Shown: piece by piece, positions 15,604-23,938 of the stretch
Layout: each line of letters starts with the position of its first letter
Numbering within the stretch: the first letter of the stretch is position 1
Source of the DNA: a bacterium
Lineage (GTDB): Bacteria > Armatimonadota > Abditibacteriia > Abditibacteriales > Abditibacteriaceae
NCBI GenBank assembly: GCA_004172935.1
Contig: SDZD01000061.1
Location: forward strand, 1-36,999
Direction: 5' to 3'
DNA: 36,999 bases
Position numbers and translations under genes: made by a program
The notes under the pieces: generated by a model
Databases searched by the model: none
The model's input: only the letters and a program-made list of their open reading frames with translations
Told to the model about the DNA's origin: nothing

Positions 15604-17661
15604 TTATTTGACTCGACGAGCGCCCCAGTATTTGGAAGCGAAATAACCCTTCGACAGCGAATCGACGCGCACGCCTTTGCCTGTCGAGGCAGCGTGAACG
15701 AATTTGTTGTCCTTGAGGTAAACGCCGATGTGCGAAATGCCGCGTTTGTAGGTGTTGGCGAACAAAATCAGGTCGCCTGTCTGCCACTGACCACGCGCTA
15801 CGGCTTTACCATAGGTGCGATAACCAGCTGCGGTGCGAGGTGGGTTAAGACCACGCTGACGCAACAAGAAGTACACCAACCCAGAGCAGTCGAACCCACG
15901 CGATGGGGAAGCCGCACCAAAGATGTAGGGCATACCACGATAGGAAAGTGCCTGATTCGCCACGCCGGAGTTGAATGCCATAGCAGCACGATCACGGGGC
16001 GAGCCACCGCGCGATGGAGCGGGGGCAGATTTGGCGACAGTAACACGAGCCTGCGCGGTGGCAGGGGCGGCGATAGGGACCGGCATAGATGAAGGTGTGG
16101 TGGCTCCGGCTGGATTGCCGTTGCCTTGTCCGTTTGACTCACTCTCACTCGCCACGCCTAACTCGGACAAATCGTGCGCGGCCTGCGTTTTCTGCTCGGC
16201 AGTGCCGAACAACAAAACGTCTAAATTTCCTTTTAAATCTCCTGAAGGGTCGGGTTTTGGTGGACTGGGCGCAGCCGGTGTGGTTCCCGCAGTAATTGAC
16301 AAAGGTGCAATTTGTGACGGATTCTGCTTCAAGAACTGTGCGCGAGCCTTCATCAATTCATCTGGCGAAATGGGGGCTAGAGTGCCACCCGGCAAGACAG
16401 CGGGCATCTTTTTGGGCGCAAGCCCCACGCTGGCGGCCAAATTCTCGCGCTGCTTCCCTTTGCGAGAAGCCAGATAGACGGCGCGGTTCTGACGCTGTTT
16501 CAACGCCCACTCACGGCGATTCTTCGCCTCTTCGGCACGCTTTTGAGCCAGAGCGAGACGCCATTTATAGGCGTTCTCTTTTTGCTTCTTCGCCCAAAGC
16601 GCCTGTTGCTCTTTGGCGTGCTTACGCTTGAGCCACGCGGCGGCCTTCAACTGCGCGGCAGTGGGTTTAGCAGGAGCCTTCGTGGCGGGCTTCGCGGGCG
16701 CTGGTTTGGCAGCAGGTTTCGCAGACGCAACCAACAACATGTTGTTGTTGGGCAACACTGGCGAGAGCGGACGCGATGTGGCTCCGTTTTGGATAGGAGG
16801 CGCCGTCACGATGGTCGCGGTTACAGCGGGAACAGGGCGAGGTTGCGAGGTTGGCAATGGCACAGCGTAGGTGTGTGGCAACGGCGCAACGTTAGTTATG
16901 CCAACCAGTCCATTGGAAGCTTGTCCCGTTGTGGATGGCGGTGTGACTACAGGCGGCGTAGAGGCAACAGCAGCAGCCGAGTTACCCGGAGTCCAGGTGC
17001 GCACAGCCCCGGCCAACGAAGAAGCCCCAGGAGCCATCGCTTCGGGAGCGCGCCCCAGAGTCTGAGCGGCCTCTCTGTTTTCTTGAGCAGCGAACGTTGC
17101 GGGACGCGGTGTTTCGACTGGAACGTGCGGCGCCTTTTCAGGAGCGCGAGCCACCAACACAGGCTTGGTCAGAGGCTTATTGTTGAGCGAATAAACACCC
17201 ATCAAAGCTAAGCCACGCAAAGCTCCCGAACCGCCGTACTGGGCATGGTAAGTCCTGAGTTCGGCGACTGTCCCGTACATCGTCTGGCTGGAGCCTTTAT
17301 CGGACGCCTGTTTCGCTTTGAAGTGCGAAAGAGCCTTGACTTTGCTCAGTCCAGCTGAATTGATGGATTGGCCCTGAACCCATCCGAAGATGTGATCGTG
17401 GGTTTCGACACGGTACCAGCCGTTGAAATGTCCCCACACGTATAACGGTGTGTTGGAGCGGACTTTAGCAACGGGAGGTGTAAGTTGCGAGGGGCGAACA
17501 CGCACATAAGTTTGAGCGCCCTTTGTCCAGCCCTTTACGCCCACAACCGGAGCGTCGGCAAGCGCAGGAGAAGCCACTCCTACACATGGGACAGCGACAA
17601 ACAAAGGTAACGAAAGGCGCAGCGGAAGCGCGCGCAGTGGCCCGACCTTGAAAGAAAGCAT
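15604..17661 (-). CDS. Exported NlpC/P60 peptidoglycan hydrolase with SH3b domain
   Basis: The 685-residue protein has a signal peptide ending ASPALADA and an SH3b-like region at about 40-105 (VRVRPSQ.., GWYRV, GWV). A long Pro/Ala-rich linker contains a Lys/Ala/Gln/Arg-rich probable coiled coil (about 330-410). A C-terminal NlpC/P60 domain spans about 560-685. The catalytic residues are C592 (FDCSG), H644 (SHIGVY) and H656 (FVHA). Such enzymes cut D-Glu-diaminopimelate bonds of wall peptides outside the cytoplasm. The frame continues to 17808, but a strong promoter overlaps that upper part, so initiation at ATG 17661, where the signal peptide starts, is preferred. It is monocistronic, with a terminator. 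Confidence 0.93.
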   Translation of the reverse strand: MLSFKVGPLRALPLRLSLPLFVAVPCVGVASPALADAPVVGVKGWTKGAQTYVRVRPSQLTPPVAKVRSNTPLYVWGHFNGWYRVETHDHIFGWVQGQSINSAGLSKVKALSHFKAKQASDKGSSQTMYGTVAELRTYHAQYGGSGALRGLALMGVYSLNNKPLTKPVLVARAPEKAPHVPVETPRPATFAAQENREAAQTLGRAPEAMAPGASSLAGAVRTWTPGNSAAAVASTPPVVTPPSTTGQASNGLVGITNVAPLPHTYAVPLPTSQPRPVPAVTATIVTAPPIQNGATSRPLSPVLPNNNMLLVASAKPAAKPAPAKPATKAPAKPTAAQLKAAAWLKRKHAKEQQALWAKKQKENAYKWRLALAQKRAEEAKNRREWALKQRQNRAVYLASRKGKQRENLAASVGLAPKKMPAVLPGGTLAPISPDELMKARAQFLKQNPSQIAPLSITAGTTPAAPSPPKPDPSGDLKGNLDVLLFGTAEQKTQAAHDLSELGVASESESNGQGNGNPAGATTPSSMPVPIAAPATAQARVTVAKSAPAPSRGGSPRDRAAMAFNSGVANQALSYRGMPYIFGAASPSRGFDCSGLVYFLLRQRGLNPPRTAAGYRTYGKAVARGQWQTGDLILFANTYKRGISHIGVYLKDNKFVHAASTGKGVRVDSLSKGYFASKYWGARRVK

Positions 17662-17797
17662 ACGACGAATGAAATTTGAGGTGCCCGAAAGCCCGTCAAA
17701 AGCAATGTTCGTCCGACGCCTATGGCCGCAATGAAACCGTGAAAGAGTACGATTTAAGAAGTGTTTTGATGTAGCGGCGCCAGAAAAACGACGCTTC

Positions 17798-17827
17798 ATT
17801 TTAAGCACGGTTTTCGCTAAATGTCAA
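17798..17827 (-). promoter_or_regulatory. Sigma70-type promoter of the NlpC/P60 gene
   Basis: On the minus strand a perfect -35 TTGACA (17827-17822) is followed after 18 bp by TAAAAT (17803-17798, 5 of 6 matches). Transcription would start near 17791, inside the longer open frame but 130 bases before the preferred start at 17661. Confidence 0.75.
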
Positions 17828-17967
17828 CTTTTACCCCTGACTGAAGTTGTGCCTAGAACATAAATAGATGTTAGGATGTGGCCTTCTGCTGTATCGCAAA
17901 CAATCGAATAAAACATCCCAATTGATGCGGTCAATTGATTCATACTGGCCCAATATTTTCTCCCCAC

Positions 17968-18750
17968 ATGCCTTCGTTATTAATCCCAGTAAGGAATTGG
18001 ATGTTGGATGTGCTGTTCCCGCCCCGTTGCGCGGGCTGTCGCACTTTCTGCCGCCAACTCTTCTGCGACAAGTGCGTTTACACCATTTTAAAAATTCGTC
18101 CACCCTATTGTTCGATATGTGCCGAGCCATTCGATGCACTTGCCTATCACGACCCACTGTGTCGCTCGTGTCGAGAGGCCAAAACCAACTTCGATTGCGC
18201 CCGCGCGGCATGGCTTTATGAGGGCGCCACGCGAGCCGCCATTCACCGCTTGAAATACGACGGCAAGAGCGCTCTCGCCGCCCGTTTAGCCCCCGTCCTG
18301 AGTCACACGATACGCGCAGACGATACCTTGAACTCCATCTGCTTCGATTGCATCGCCCCTGTCCCGCTCCACAAACGACGCGAACGAAAGCGTGGCTTCA
18401 ACCAGAGCGAATTATTGGCGCGCTCGCTGGCGCAAGAATTGGAAGTGCCCTTTGGCAATGCCCTGCAACGCACACGCGCCACGCCACCGCAAGTCGGTCT
18501 CAATCTGAAAGAACGCCAGAGCAACGTGCGCGGCGCATTCACCATAACGCCGGGCTTCACGTCGCCGCCCAACGCTCATGTTCTGCTGGTAGATGATGTC
18601 TTCACGACCGGCGCCACTCTGCGCGAATGCGCCACGGTACTCAAGAAGGCCGGAGCAAAAAGCGTGTGCGCCGTCACCATCGCCCGCCAAAGCGCCCCCG
18701 ACTTCCAGAATAACTTCGAGCCGGACGATTTGAACTGGCTGACCCCATAA
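17968..18750 (+). CDS. ComF-family phosphoribosyltransferase-like protein
   Basis: The 260-residue protein has the double zinc-ribbon start of ComFC/GntX-type proteins: C21-x2-C24, C28, C33-x2-C36, then C48-x2-C51 and C65-x2-C68. It is followed by a type I phosphoribosyltransferase fold with PVPLHKRRERKRGFNQ and the PRPP loop VLLVDDVFTTGATL at 205-218. In naturally competent bacteria ComF proteins help bring single-stranded DNA inward and process it; elsewhere the role is unclear. The frame opens at a TTG (17935), but the ATG at 17968 gives the usual family N-terminus (..WMLDVLFPPRCAGC). No other competence gene is in the window. It is transcribed divergently from the wall hydrolase. Confidence 0.93.
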   Translation: MPSLLIPVRNWMLDVLFPPRCAGCRTFCRQLFCDKCVYTILKIRPPYCSICAEPFDALAYHDPLCRSCREAKTNFDCARAAWLYEGATRAAIHRLKYDGKSALAARLAPVLSHTIRADDTLNSICFDCIAPVPLHKRRERKRGFNQSELLARSLAQELEVPFGNALQRTRATPPQVGLNLKERQSNVRGAFTITPGFTSPPNAHVLLVDDVFTTGATLRECATVLKKAGAKSVCAVTIARQSAPDFQNNFEPDDLNWLTP

Positions 18751-18752
18751 AC

Positions 18753-18777
18753 AAAGGCCCCCAACATCGGGGCCTTT
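18753..18777 (+). terminator. Bidirectional terminator between ComF-like and lipoprotein genes
   Basis: A 9-bp stem AAAGGCCCC/GGGGCCTTT (18753-18761 and 18769-18777) has a 7-base loop. It lies 2 bp after the ComF-like stop and 20 bp beyond the convergent lipoprotein stop at 18797, so it can serve both. Confidence 0.82.
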
Positions 18778-18796
18778 ACTGCATTACCTGAGAGCG

Positions 18797-19315
18797 TTAT
18801 TTCTTGGCGCGGGCTGGCAGAGAGAATTTTGTGGCCGATTTGGCGAGAGCCATATCTTGCGACGTTACCTGTGCAGGGCGGCCCAATTCGCTAGAAAAGC
18901 GAATTTCGTAATCTCCGCGTTCGTTGGCACGCGATGAAGTGGCGAGAATGCGGTAGGTGGTGCCGTAGCTGACCCGAAAGCTATCTTCCGAATCGGTGGT
19001 GTCGGAACCCGCGTCATCATTGGAATCGAGCAGAACGTAGTCACCATTCGAATCCTTTTCATAGACGTAGAACTGGGTATCGAAGTCAGTCGAACGCATC
19101 GCGACACGCGCGCTGTCGGTATCAACGGCATCGGTTACAAAGATGTCGTAGTAACGATCCGAATCTTCGTCGTAAAAATCGTTGGTCGAGAGACGCCCCG
19201 AAAAAGTGGTGGGGCCATTGCCGCCGGGGTTAGGGTTCAGTCCGCCGCCGCACCCACTGACGGCAAGCAAAACACAAGCGCCCGCGATGAAGCGAAAAGG
19301 CTTAAAAGAAGACAT
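18797..19315 (-). CDS. Small lipoprotein with pre-peptidase C-terminal (PPC)-like domain
   Basis: The 172-residue protein has a lipoprotein signal with lipobox LAVSGC, lipidation expected at C22, followed by a Gly/Asn/Pro-rich tether. Residues about 37-145 look like a bacterial PPC beta-sandwich: FSGRLSTNDFYDEDSDRYYDIFV, a central DFDTQFYVYEKDSNGDYVLLDSNDD strand pair, and GTTYRILATS near the end. The Asp/Asn/Ser-rich loops may bind calcium. PPC domains usually sit beside secreted proteases; here it is alone, so it may be an adaptor or stalk protein. It lies 59 bp downstream of the glucuronokinase-like gene on the same strand and could be co-transcribed. Confidence 0.85.
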   Translation of the reverse strand: MSSFKPFRFIAGACVLLAVSGCGGGLNPNPGGNGPTTFSGRLSTNDFYDEDSDRYYDIFVTDAVDTDSARVAMRSTDFDTQFYVYEKDSNGDYVLLDSNDDAGSDTTDSEDSFRVSYGTTYRILATSSRANERGDYEIRFSSELGRPAQVTSQDMALAKSATKFSLPARAKK

Positions 19316-19374
19316 CGCGGGCGCGGACGCGGAGTTCTCGGCGCTTGTTCAACAAACTTGACGAAAACGCGCAA

Positions 19375-20373
19375 TTATTTTTGAACTTGCGGAATAACGA
19401 CGCGACAGCCCAACTCACCCAGTTCGCGCCGTAGGTCGTCGTAGGAGGCGCCATTACAAGTACCGATGATGGCGCCGCCACTTCCGGCGAAGTTGGCGCT
19501 GGCGCCACAGCGACGCGCAGCATCCACCATTCTCTGGTGACCGGGAGCAATCGCCATAATCGCGCGACGCACCTCGAAGTTGTCGTCGATGGCGCGGGCG
19601 AACTCAGTCCACTTGCGTTCGGTCAGAGCCTCGGCAGCGCGGTCGGTGATGGAGCATAACTCCTTCATGGCGCCGACGACTTCAACGTCGCCCGCATCGT
19701 AGCGCGCGCGCAGATTGTTATGCACGACATCGCTGGGTTCGGCGAGCGAGGTCTGGTAAGCCAGATAAACCGGAGGCAGCGAGAGCGGGTCAAGCGGACG
19801 GTACAAGCCGTGCCCATGCTCTTCCATGTAAGCGCGGTCGAAATCCATCAGTGTCAACCCTTCATAAACCTGAGCAACACGGTCTTGAAGTCCGGCCTGA
19901 ATGCGTAGTTCATCGCGCTCGACGCTTAAAATCCAGTTCGCCATGATTTCGCGTGGAATAGGCACGGCGAAAAACTGCATCAGGGCGCGAAAAGTCGCGG
20001 TGATGATCGCCGAACTGCCCGCCAAGCCGACGCCGCGCGGCACATTGGTTTCGTAGCGAATGGAAAAGTTCTGCGCGGGCAGTTCAACTTTCGACTCCTC
20101 GCAATATTGATGGAATTTTTTCAGCGCGGCTTTGACGAGACGAATCGCGCCATAATAACCATTGCGCCCAACATCCTCGGCCAAAGCATCCAGCGAGGCA
20201 AAAACTCGCCCCTCGCTAGGAGGCGGAATGATTTCGAGTTGATGCCACTCGTACACCACAACACGCGCCTTGAAATTGTGGATCGCCAGAGAGAGGGTCT
20301 TGCCATAATAGCCGTCGGAGGGATTGCCCGCCAACGCCGCCCGCGCCGGAGCAGTGGCCGTGATAATTTTCAT
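19375..20373 (-). CDS. GHMP kinase, glucuronokinase-like
   Basis: The 332-residue protein belongs to the GHMP kinases, with the ATP-binding motif PRGVGLAGSSA at 112-122 and a C-terminal glycine loop FAGSGGAIIGT. The sequence RAALAGNPSDGYYGKT at 11-26 and GLQDRVAQVYEGLTLMDF around D164 closely resemble plant glucuronokinase. That enzyme makes glucuronic acid 1-phosphate from D-glucuronate and ATP. The upstream gene, 9 bp away, encodes a UTP-sugar-1-phosphate uridylyltransferase. Together they could turn free glucuronate into UDP-glucuronate, the salvage route known from plants. Other sugar-1-kinases with this motif exist, so the substrate is inference. An AAGGT site precedes the ATG, supporting the start. 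Confidence 0.9.
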   Translation of the reverse strand: MKIITATAPARAALAGNPSDGYYGKTLSLAIHNFKARVVVYEWHQLEIIPPPSEGRVFASLDALAEDVGRNGYYGAIRLVKAALKKFHQYCEESKVELPAQNFSIRYETNVPRGVGLAGSSAIITATFRALMQFFAVPIPREIMANWILSVERDELRIQAGLQDRVAQVYEGLTLMDFDRAYMEEHGHGLYRPLDPLSLPPVYLAYQTSLAEPSDVVHNNLRARYDAGDVEVVGAMKELCSITDRAAEALTERKWTEFARAIDDNFEVRRAIMAIAPGHQRMVDAARRCGASANFAGSGGAIIGTCNGASYDDLRRELGELGCRVVIPQVQK

Positions 20374-20382
20374 TCTATTACC

Positions 20383-21285
20383 TTAATTCGATTCGAGGAA
20401 TTTACGAGCGAAGTCGCGCATCTGCGGGCCGAGTTCGGGGTCGGTGAGAGCGAACTCAAGGAAGGCTTCGTAGTAGGACGAGAAGTTGCCGATGTCGTAG
20501 CGGGTTTCTCCGGGTGGGAGCGCCATACCCAGAACACGCTCGCCGCCTTTAATCAACAAACGGATGGCATCAGTGAGTTGGATTTCGCCGCCTTTGCCCG
20601 GTTTGGTTTCGTGCAGTGCCTCGAAGATGAGCGGCGAGAAGATGTAGCGGGCAGCGATAGCCAAATCGGATGGCGCCTCGCCACGCGCGGGCTTCTCGAT
20701 GACATCACGCAACAGGAAGGTTTCGCCCGGCACAACTTCGCCTTCGGGGAAGGCGATGCCGTATTGATGGGTTTCGTTGGCTGGAACGCGCTCGAAAGCG
20801 ACGATGGCCGCGCAGCTAGAATCGAGGAAAGCCTCACGCATCCGTGACAGCGTCTGCGACTGAGCATGGCGCCCCAGAATCGAGTCGCCCAGAGCGACCG
20901 CAAAAGCCTCGCGCCCCGCGAAATCTTCGGCGTGCAAAATAGCATCGCCCAAACCAGCCTGTGTTTTCTGGCGCGTGTAAAAGAATTGTGCGCCCGACCG
21001 CTCGAATTCGAGTTCGGCGAGCAATTCCTCTTTGCCGCCCTCGCGGAGCAAACGGATGAGGTTGGGGTCGTGATCGAAGTGATTCTCAATCGCCGTTTTT
21101 CCCGCTCCAGTGATGAACAGCACACGGTCGAAATTATTGCGTTCAAGTTCTTCGACGATGTACTGCACAACCGGCTTTTTACCAACAGGCAGCATTTCTT
21201 TGGGCTGCGATTTGGTTGCAGGCAACATTCGCGTCCCCAATCCGGCGACGGGAATAACGGCGTTATGAAGAGATAACGAGGGCAT
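20383..21285 (-). CDS. galU: UTP-glucose-1-phosphate uridylyltransferase
   Basis: GalU joins UTP and glucose-1-phosphate to UDP-glucose in the cytoplasm. The 300-residue protein has the full bacterial pattern: PVAGLGTRMLPATK at 12-25, PKEMLPVGKKPVVQYIVEE, a LGDSI nucleotide site, VIEKP, GKGGEIQLTDAI and YDIGN. Length and order are normal for GalU. It is the first gene of a probable operon with a glucuronokinase-like kinase 9 bp downstream. This raises the possibility that the enzyme also, or mainly, accepts glucuronate-1-phosphate; bacterial GalU proteins are usually specific for glucose-1-phosphate, so this is a guess. No ribosome-binding site is visible before the ATG. Confidence 0.95.
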   Translation of the reverse strand: MPSLSLHNAVIPVAGLGTRMLPATKSQPKEMLPVGKKPVVQYIVEELERNNFDRVLFITGAGKTAIENHFDHDPNLIRLLREGGKEELLAELEFERSGAQFFYTRQKTQAGLGDAILHAEDFAGREAFAVALGDSILGRHAQSQTLSRMREAFLDSSCAAIVAFERVPANETHQYGIAFPEGEVVPGETFLLRDVIEKPARGEAPSDLAIAARYIFSPLIFEALHETKPGKGGEIQLTDAIRLLIKGGERVLGMALPPGETRYDIGNFSSYYEAFLEFALTDPELGPQMRDFARKFLESN

Positions 21286-21316
21286 CGCAAAAATTTTAAT
21301 CGAACCGAAACAAACA

Positions 21317-21351
21317 AAGACAGGCCAACTTTCTAAAAGCCAACCTGTCTT
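21317..21351 (-). terminator. Weak terminator-like hairpin after gene at 21390
   Basis: An 8-bp stem AAGACAGG/CCTGTCTT (21317-21324 and 21344-21351) has a 19-base loop. It lies 38 bp downstream of the stop of the minus-strand gene at 21390. No T tract of note follows. Confidence 0.35.
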
Positions 21352-21389
21352 CGCTTATTTCACATCCAACATGATGAGAGATTCACCTG

Positions 21390-22079
21390 TTAGTGGGTGA
21401 ACACTTTTTCAAGGACATCGACTTCATCGAGAATAGAAACTGAGGCCTTTGCGAGCGCACTGCCAAAGCGAGCGACATGGGCATAGCGTAACGCCCCATC
21501 AAACCGTTTCGCGGCAACCGTGCCTCTGGCCCCTACGACTCGTGGGCGCACCTGATTCCACGTCGAGTCCAAAGTGCCAAGAGTTTTACGCGCTGCCCCG
21601 CTGTCGTTTTGCCCCACAGCAATTTGCAACTCACGTCCGTACACATCGAGTAGCGTGATGGCCGTGGGGATGAGTGGTTTAGTAGGCTCTTCAAGACGAG
21701 CTGCGAAAAGAGTCACCTGATTTGCCGCTTCCGCCGCCTTCCATTTATTATGCGACCGAGCGGCAGCCTGAAGTTCGCTCACACGGCTTGAAACGTGGTA
21801 TTGGTCGCGTAATGGGCGCCACTGAGCTGGCAATGTGGCAGTAGAAAGCGCGATACGCTTTGCCACTCGACTGAGCGAGTTCCATTTGCCCGCAAGCGCA
21901 TCGTCGTAGGCATTCTCCCCACTTTCACCGATACTTAGCGCGATCTGAGCCTGATTACTTGCCTTAGGCGCAGCAGAAACCGATGATGGCAGTGATGCAC
22001 CCACGAAGAGAAGCGTAAATGCTCCAGTTCCGACAACACGGCCTACTCTGATTTGTCTGCGATTAGTTTTAAATGACAT
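21390..22079 (-). CDS. Exported helical protein, unknown function
   Basis: The 229-residue protein has a basic N-terminus (KTNRRQIRVGR), a hydrophobic core near 16-30 and a likely Sec cleavage after SVSA (about 36). The mature part is Ala/Leu/Arg-rich and predicted helical, with repeated patterns such as WNSLSRVAKRIA, WKAAEAANQV and WNQVRPRVV. These suggest helical-hairpin repeats with a regularly placed Trp. I recognise no family. A good ribosome-binding site (GAGAGGT, 6 nt before the ATG) supports the start. It is flanked by long spacers and seems monocistronic. Confidence 0.8.
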   Translation of the reverse strand: MSFKTNRRQIRVGRVVGTGAFTLLFVGASLPSSVSAAPKASNQAQIALSIGESGENAYDDALAGKWNSLSRVAKRIALSTATLPAQWRPLRDQYHVSSRVSELQAAARSHNKWKAAEAANQVTLFAARLEEPTKPLIPTAITLLDVYGRELQIAVGQNDSGAARKTLGTLDSTWNQVRPRVVGARGTVAAKRFDGALRYAHVARFGSALAKASVSILDEVDVLEKVFTH

Positions 22080-22304
22080 AGCGTACCTCTCTGGAAAATA
22101 CAGTTTCTTTCCGGCAGCTAAGAACGCCCTAAGAACAGGCTGGGAGTATTATTAGACAGTTCCCGAAATAGACACAGGCAACTAATAACTGTGCCGTTTG
22201 CCACATAATGTCTCTATCAATAGAAGGGCTTTGTAAGTCCAATTGTTGATAGCGTTCCGCCCTGCCACATGGCACGATGCTCGCATCGAAACGCCCTTAA
22301 TACA
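22080..22304. other. Divergent spacer with no recognised element
   Basis: This 225-bp spacer separates the divergently transcribed exported protein and the radical SAM gene. Apart from the ribosome-binding site next to 22079 I see no convincing promoter pair, repeat or RNA gene. Confidence 0.4.
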
Positions 22305-23399
22305 ATGCCTCAAGCGCCCGAAACGCTGCCTGTCAACCTCCCACGCCGCCTGCTCGACATCGAAACCATCTACCATGAACCCAACATCGAGCAGTTTCCG
22401 CGCGCCCGCGAGATTTTCGCGCGCTTTCCCGATACCGAGCGAATAGAGGTGCCTTCGCACTGGAAAATTCCCGGTTTGCATGGTAACGAAGGCAACGCTT
22501 CCGACTGGTTGAAAATCAAACGCAATGTGCTGGTACTAGGCATACGGAAGTCGCTCAAGTGCGAACCGAATGGCCGTTCCAGCGATTTCATCGCGCCGGG
22601 ATTATCCAATGGCTGCGCTCTGGCTTGCCCCTACTGCTATGTGCCCCGCCAGAAGGGATTCGCCAACCCGATTTCTACTTTCGTGAATGTCGAGCAGATA
22701 GCCAACTTCATTGGGCGTCATGCCGAAAAACAGGGCATGAAACTGATGCCCACCGCGCCGGATGAAGATTCGTGGGTGTATGAGTTGGGTTGCAACTCGG
22801 ATATGAGCATTGATGCGGCGATTTCGGATAACGTGCGCGATATGGTCGATTTGTTCAAGACCATCCCGAACGCCAAATGCACGTGGGCGACAAAGTGGGT
22901 GAACCGCGACTTGCTCGATTACGACCCGCAGGGCAAAACCCGCATCCGCTTTTCGCTGATGCCGCACGCCATGAGCAAACTGGTCGATATTCGCACCTCG
23001 CCAATCTCGCAACGCATCGCGGCTATCAACGATTTCGTCGAGGCGGGCTACGAAGTCAACGTCAACTTTTCGCCCGTTATCGTGCAGGACGGATTTCTGG
23101 ACGACTACGATGAGCTATTCGCCGAAGTGGACGACTCACTGAGCGATAAAGCTAAAGCCCAACTCGAAGCCGAGGTTATCTTCCTCACCCACAACGCCCA
23201 TCTGCACGAGGTCAACATGCAGTGGCACCCCAAAGCCGAAGAGGTGCTGTGGACGCCCTACAATCAGGAAACCAAGGTATCGAGTGGCGGCGGCGTCAAC
23301 GTGCGCTACAAAGTGAGCCTCAAGCAACCGTTGGTCGCCCAGTTTCAACAGCGCCTACACGCTAAGATGCCCTACTGCTCGGTGCGCTACGCCTTTTGA
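22305..23399 (+). CDS. Radical SAM protein, spore photoproduct lyase family
   Basis: The 364-residue protein matches the spore-photoproduct-lyase-like family of radical SAM enzymes found in non-sporulating bacteria. It has the N-terminal block RVEVPSHW-like (RIEVPSHWKIP), NGRSSDFIAPGLSNGC, and the iron-sulfur motif C104-x3-C108-x2-C111 (CALACPYC), then YVPRQKGFANP and TFVNVEQI. True SplB repairs the thymine dimer 5-thyminyl-5,6-dihydrothymine with a radical from S-adenosylmethionine; whether this relative repairs DNA is not established. The frame also has an ATG at 22269, but family members start near the MPQAPE residue at 22305. Neither has a clear ribosome-binding site. It ends 6 bp from a convergent gene. 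Confidence 0.92.
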   Translation: MPQAPETLPVNLPRRLLDIETIYHEPNIEQFPRAREIFARFPDTERIEVPSHWKIPGLHGNEGNASDWLKIKRNVLVLGIRKSLKCEPNGRSSDFIAPGLSNGCALACPYCYVPRQKGFANPISTFVNVEQIANFIGRHAEKQGMKLMPTAPDEDSWVYELGCNSDMSIDAAISDNVRDMVDLFKTIPNAKCTWATKWVNRDLLDYDPQGKTRIRFSLMPHAMSKLVDIRTSPISQRIAAINDFVEAGYEVNVNFSPVIVQDGFLDDYDELFAEVDDSLSDKAKAQLEAEVIFLTHNAHLHEVNMQWHPKAEEVLWTPYNQETKVSSGGGVNVRYKVSLKQPLVAQFQQRLHAKMPYCSVRYAF

Positions 23400-23405
23400 G
23401 TCGCC

Positions 23406-23873
23406 CTACTCTTTCGTGAAGAGAACGCGGTTATAGGTGCCGTTCCACGAGCGTATGTAAACGGTGTCGGCAGAATCGAAACCAGCGAGGTTCGGCTCTT
23501 TCCCTGCTTCAACAGTTGTACAGCCGCGCAGTCGGCCCTCCCGCATAGAAATAACGATGCAAGTCTTTTCTTCGACCAACGCGCGAATGAACTCAACCGC
23601 CTGAGCGAACGCTTCCTCTTCGGGCACTTCGGAAAACGTGTCGAATTGGACGCGGTATCGGTCGAATTCCAGCTTAACCTCTTCGTCAGTGACGATGGAT
23701 AACACATCCTCTTCGATTACCTGCGGCCCCACTATAGGCGCGGGAACTTTCACTACAAGACACCCTTCCTCAATCGAGGCGAAGGCACTCCAATCAGGAA
23801 AGGCAGCGAATAGGAGTTCGGCAAAGCGCCTGGAGTAATCGTCTAAAGAGGACAGTTCAAAATTCACGGACAC
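23406..23873 (-). CDS. Small cytoplasmic protein, unknown
   Basis: About 155 residues, acidic, with no signal peptide or membrane segment. Recognisable features are only a regular alternation of strands and helices (CLVVKVPAPIVGP, VKLEFDRYRVQFDTF, AFAQAVEFIRALVEEKTCIVISM) and a C-terminal GTYNRVLF strand. I recognise no family. The open frame continues to an ATG at 24029, but that would overlap the divergent gene at 23939 by 91 bp. A GTG at 23871-23873 (or 23865-23867) avoids this and is preferred. No ribosome-binding site is visible. The short divergent spacer with the next gene, about 65 bp, suggests the pair may be functionally linked. Confidence 0.65.
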   Translation of the reverse strand: MSVNFELSSLDDYSRRFAELLFAAFPDWSAFASIEEGCLVVKVPAPIVGPQVIEEDVLSIVTDEEVKLEFDRYRVQFDTFSEVPEEEAFAQAVEFIRALVEEKTCIVISMREGRLRGCTTVEAGKEPNLAGFDSADTVYIRSWNGTYNRVLFTKE

Positions 23874-23938
23874 ACGATTTATTTTGACGCGAGGCTGGCA
23901 AGATTGGAATTCATCAAAGAGCGTAGAATGGATGATAT

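Noticed and set aside
20107..20847. Plus-strand open frame of 246 codons over galU and the kinase
   Set aside because: It runs across the boundary of two confidently identified genes on the other strand and has no domain of its own.
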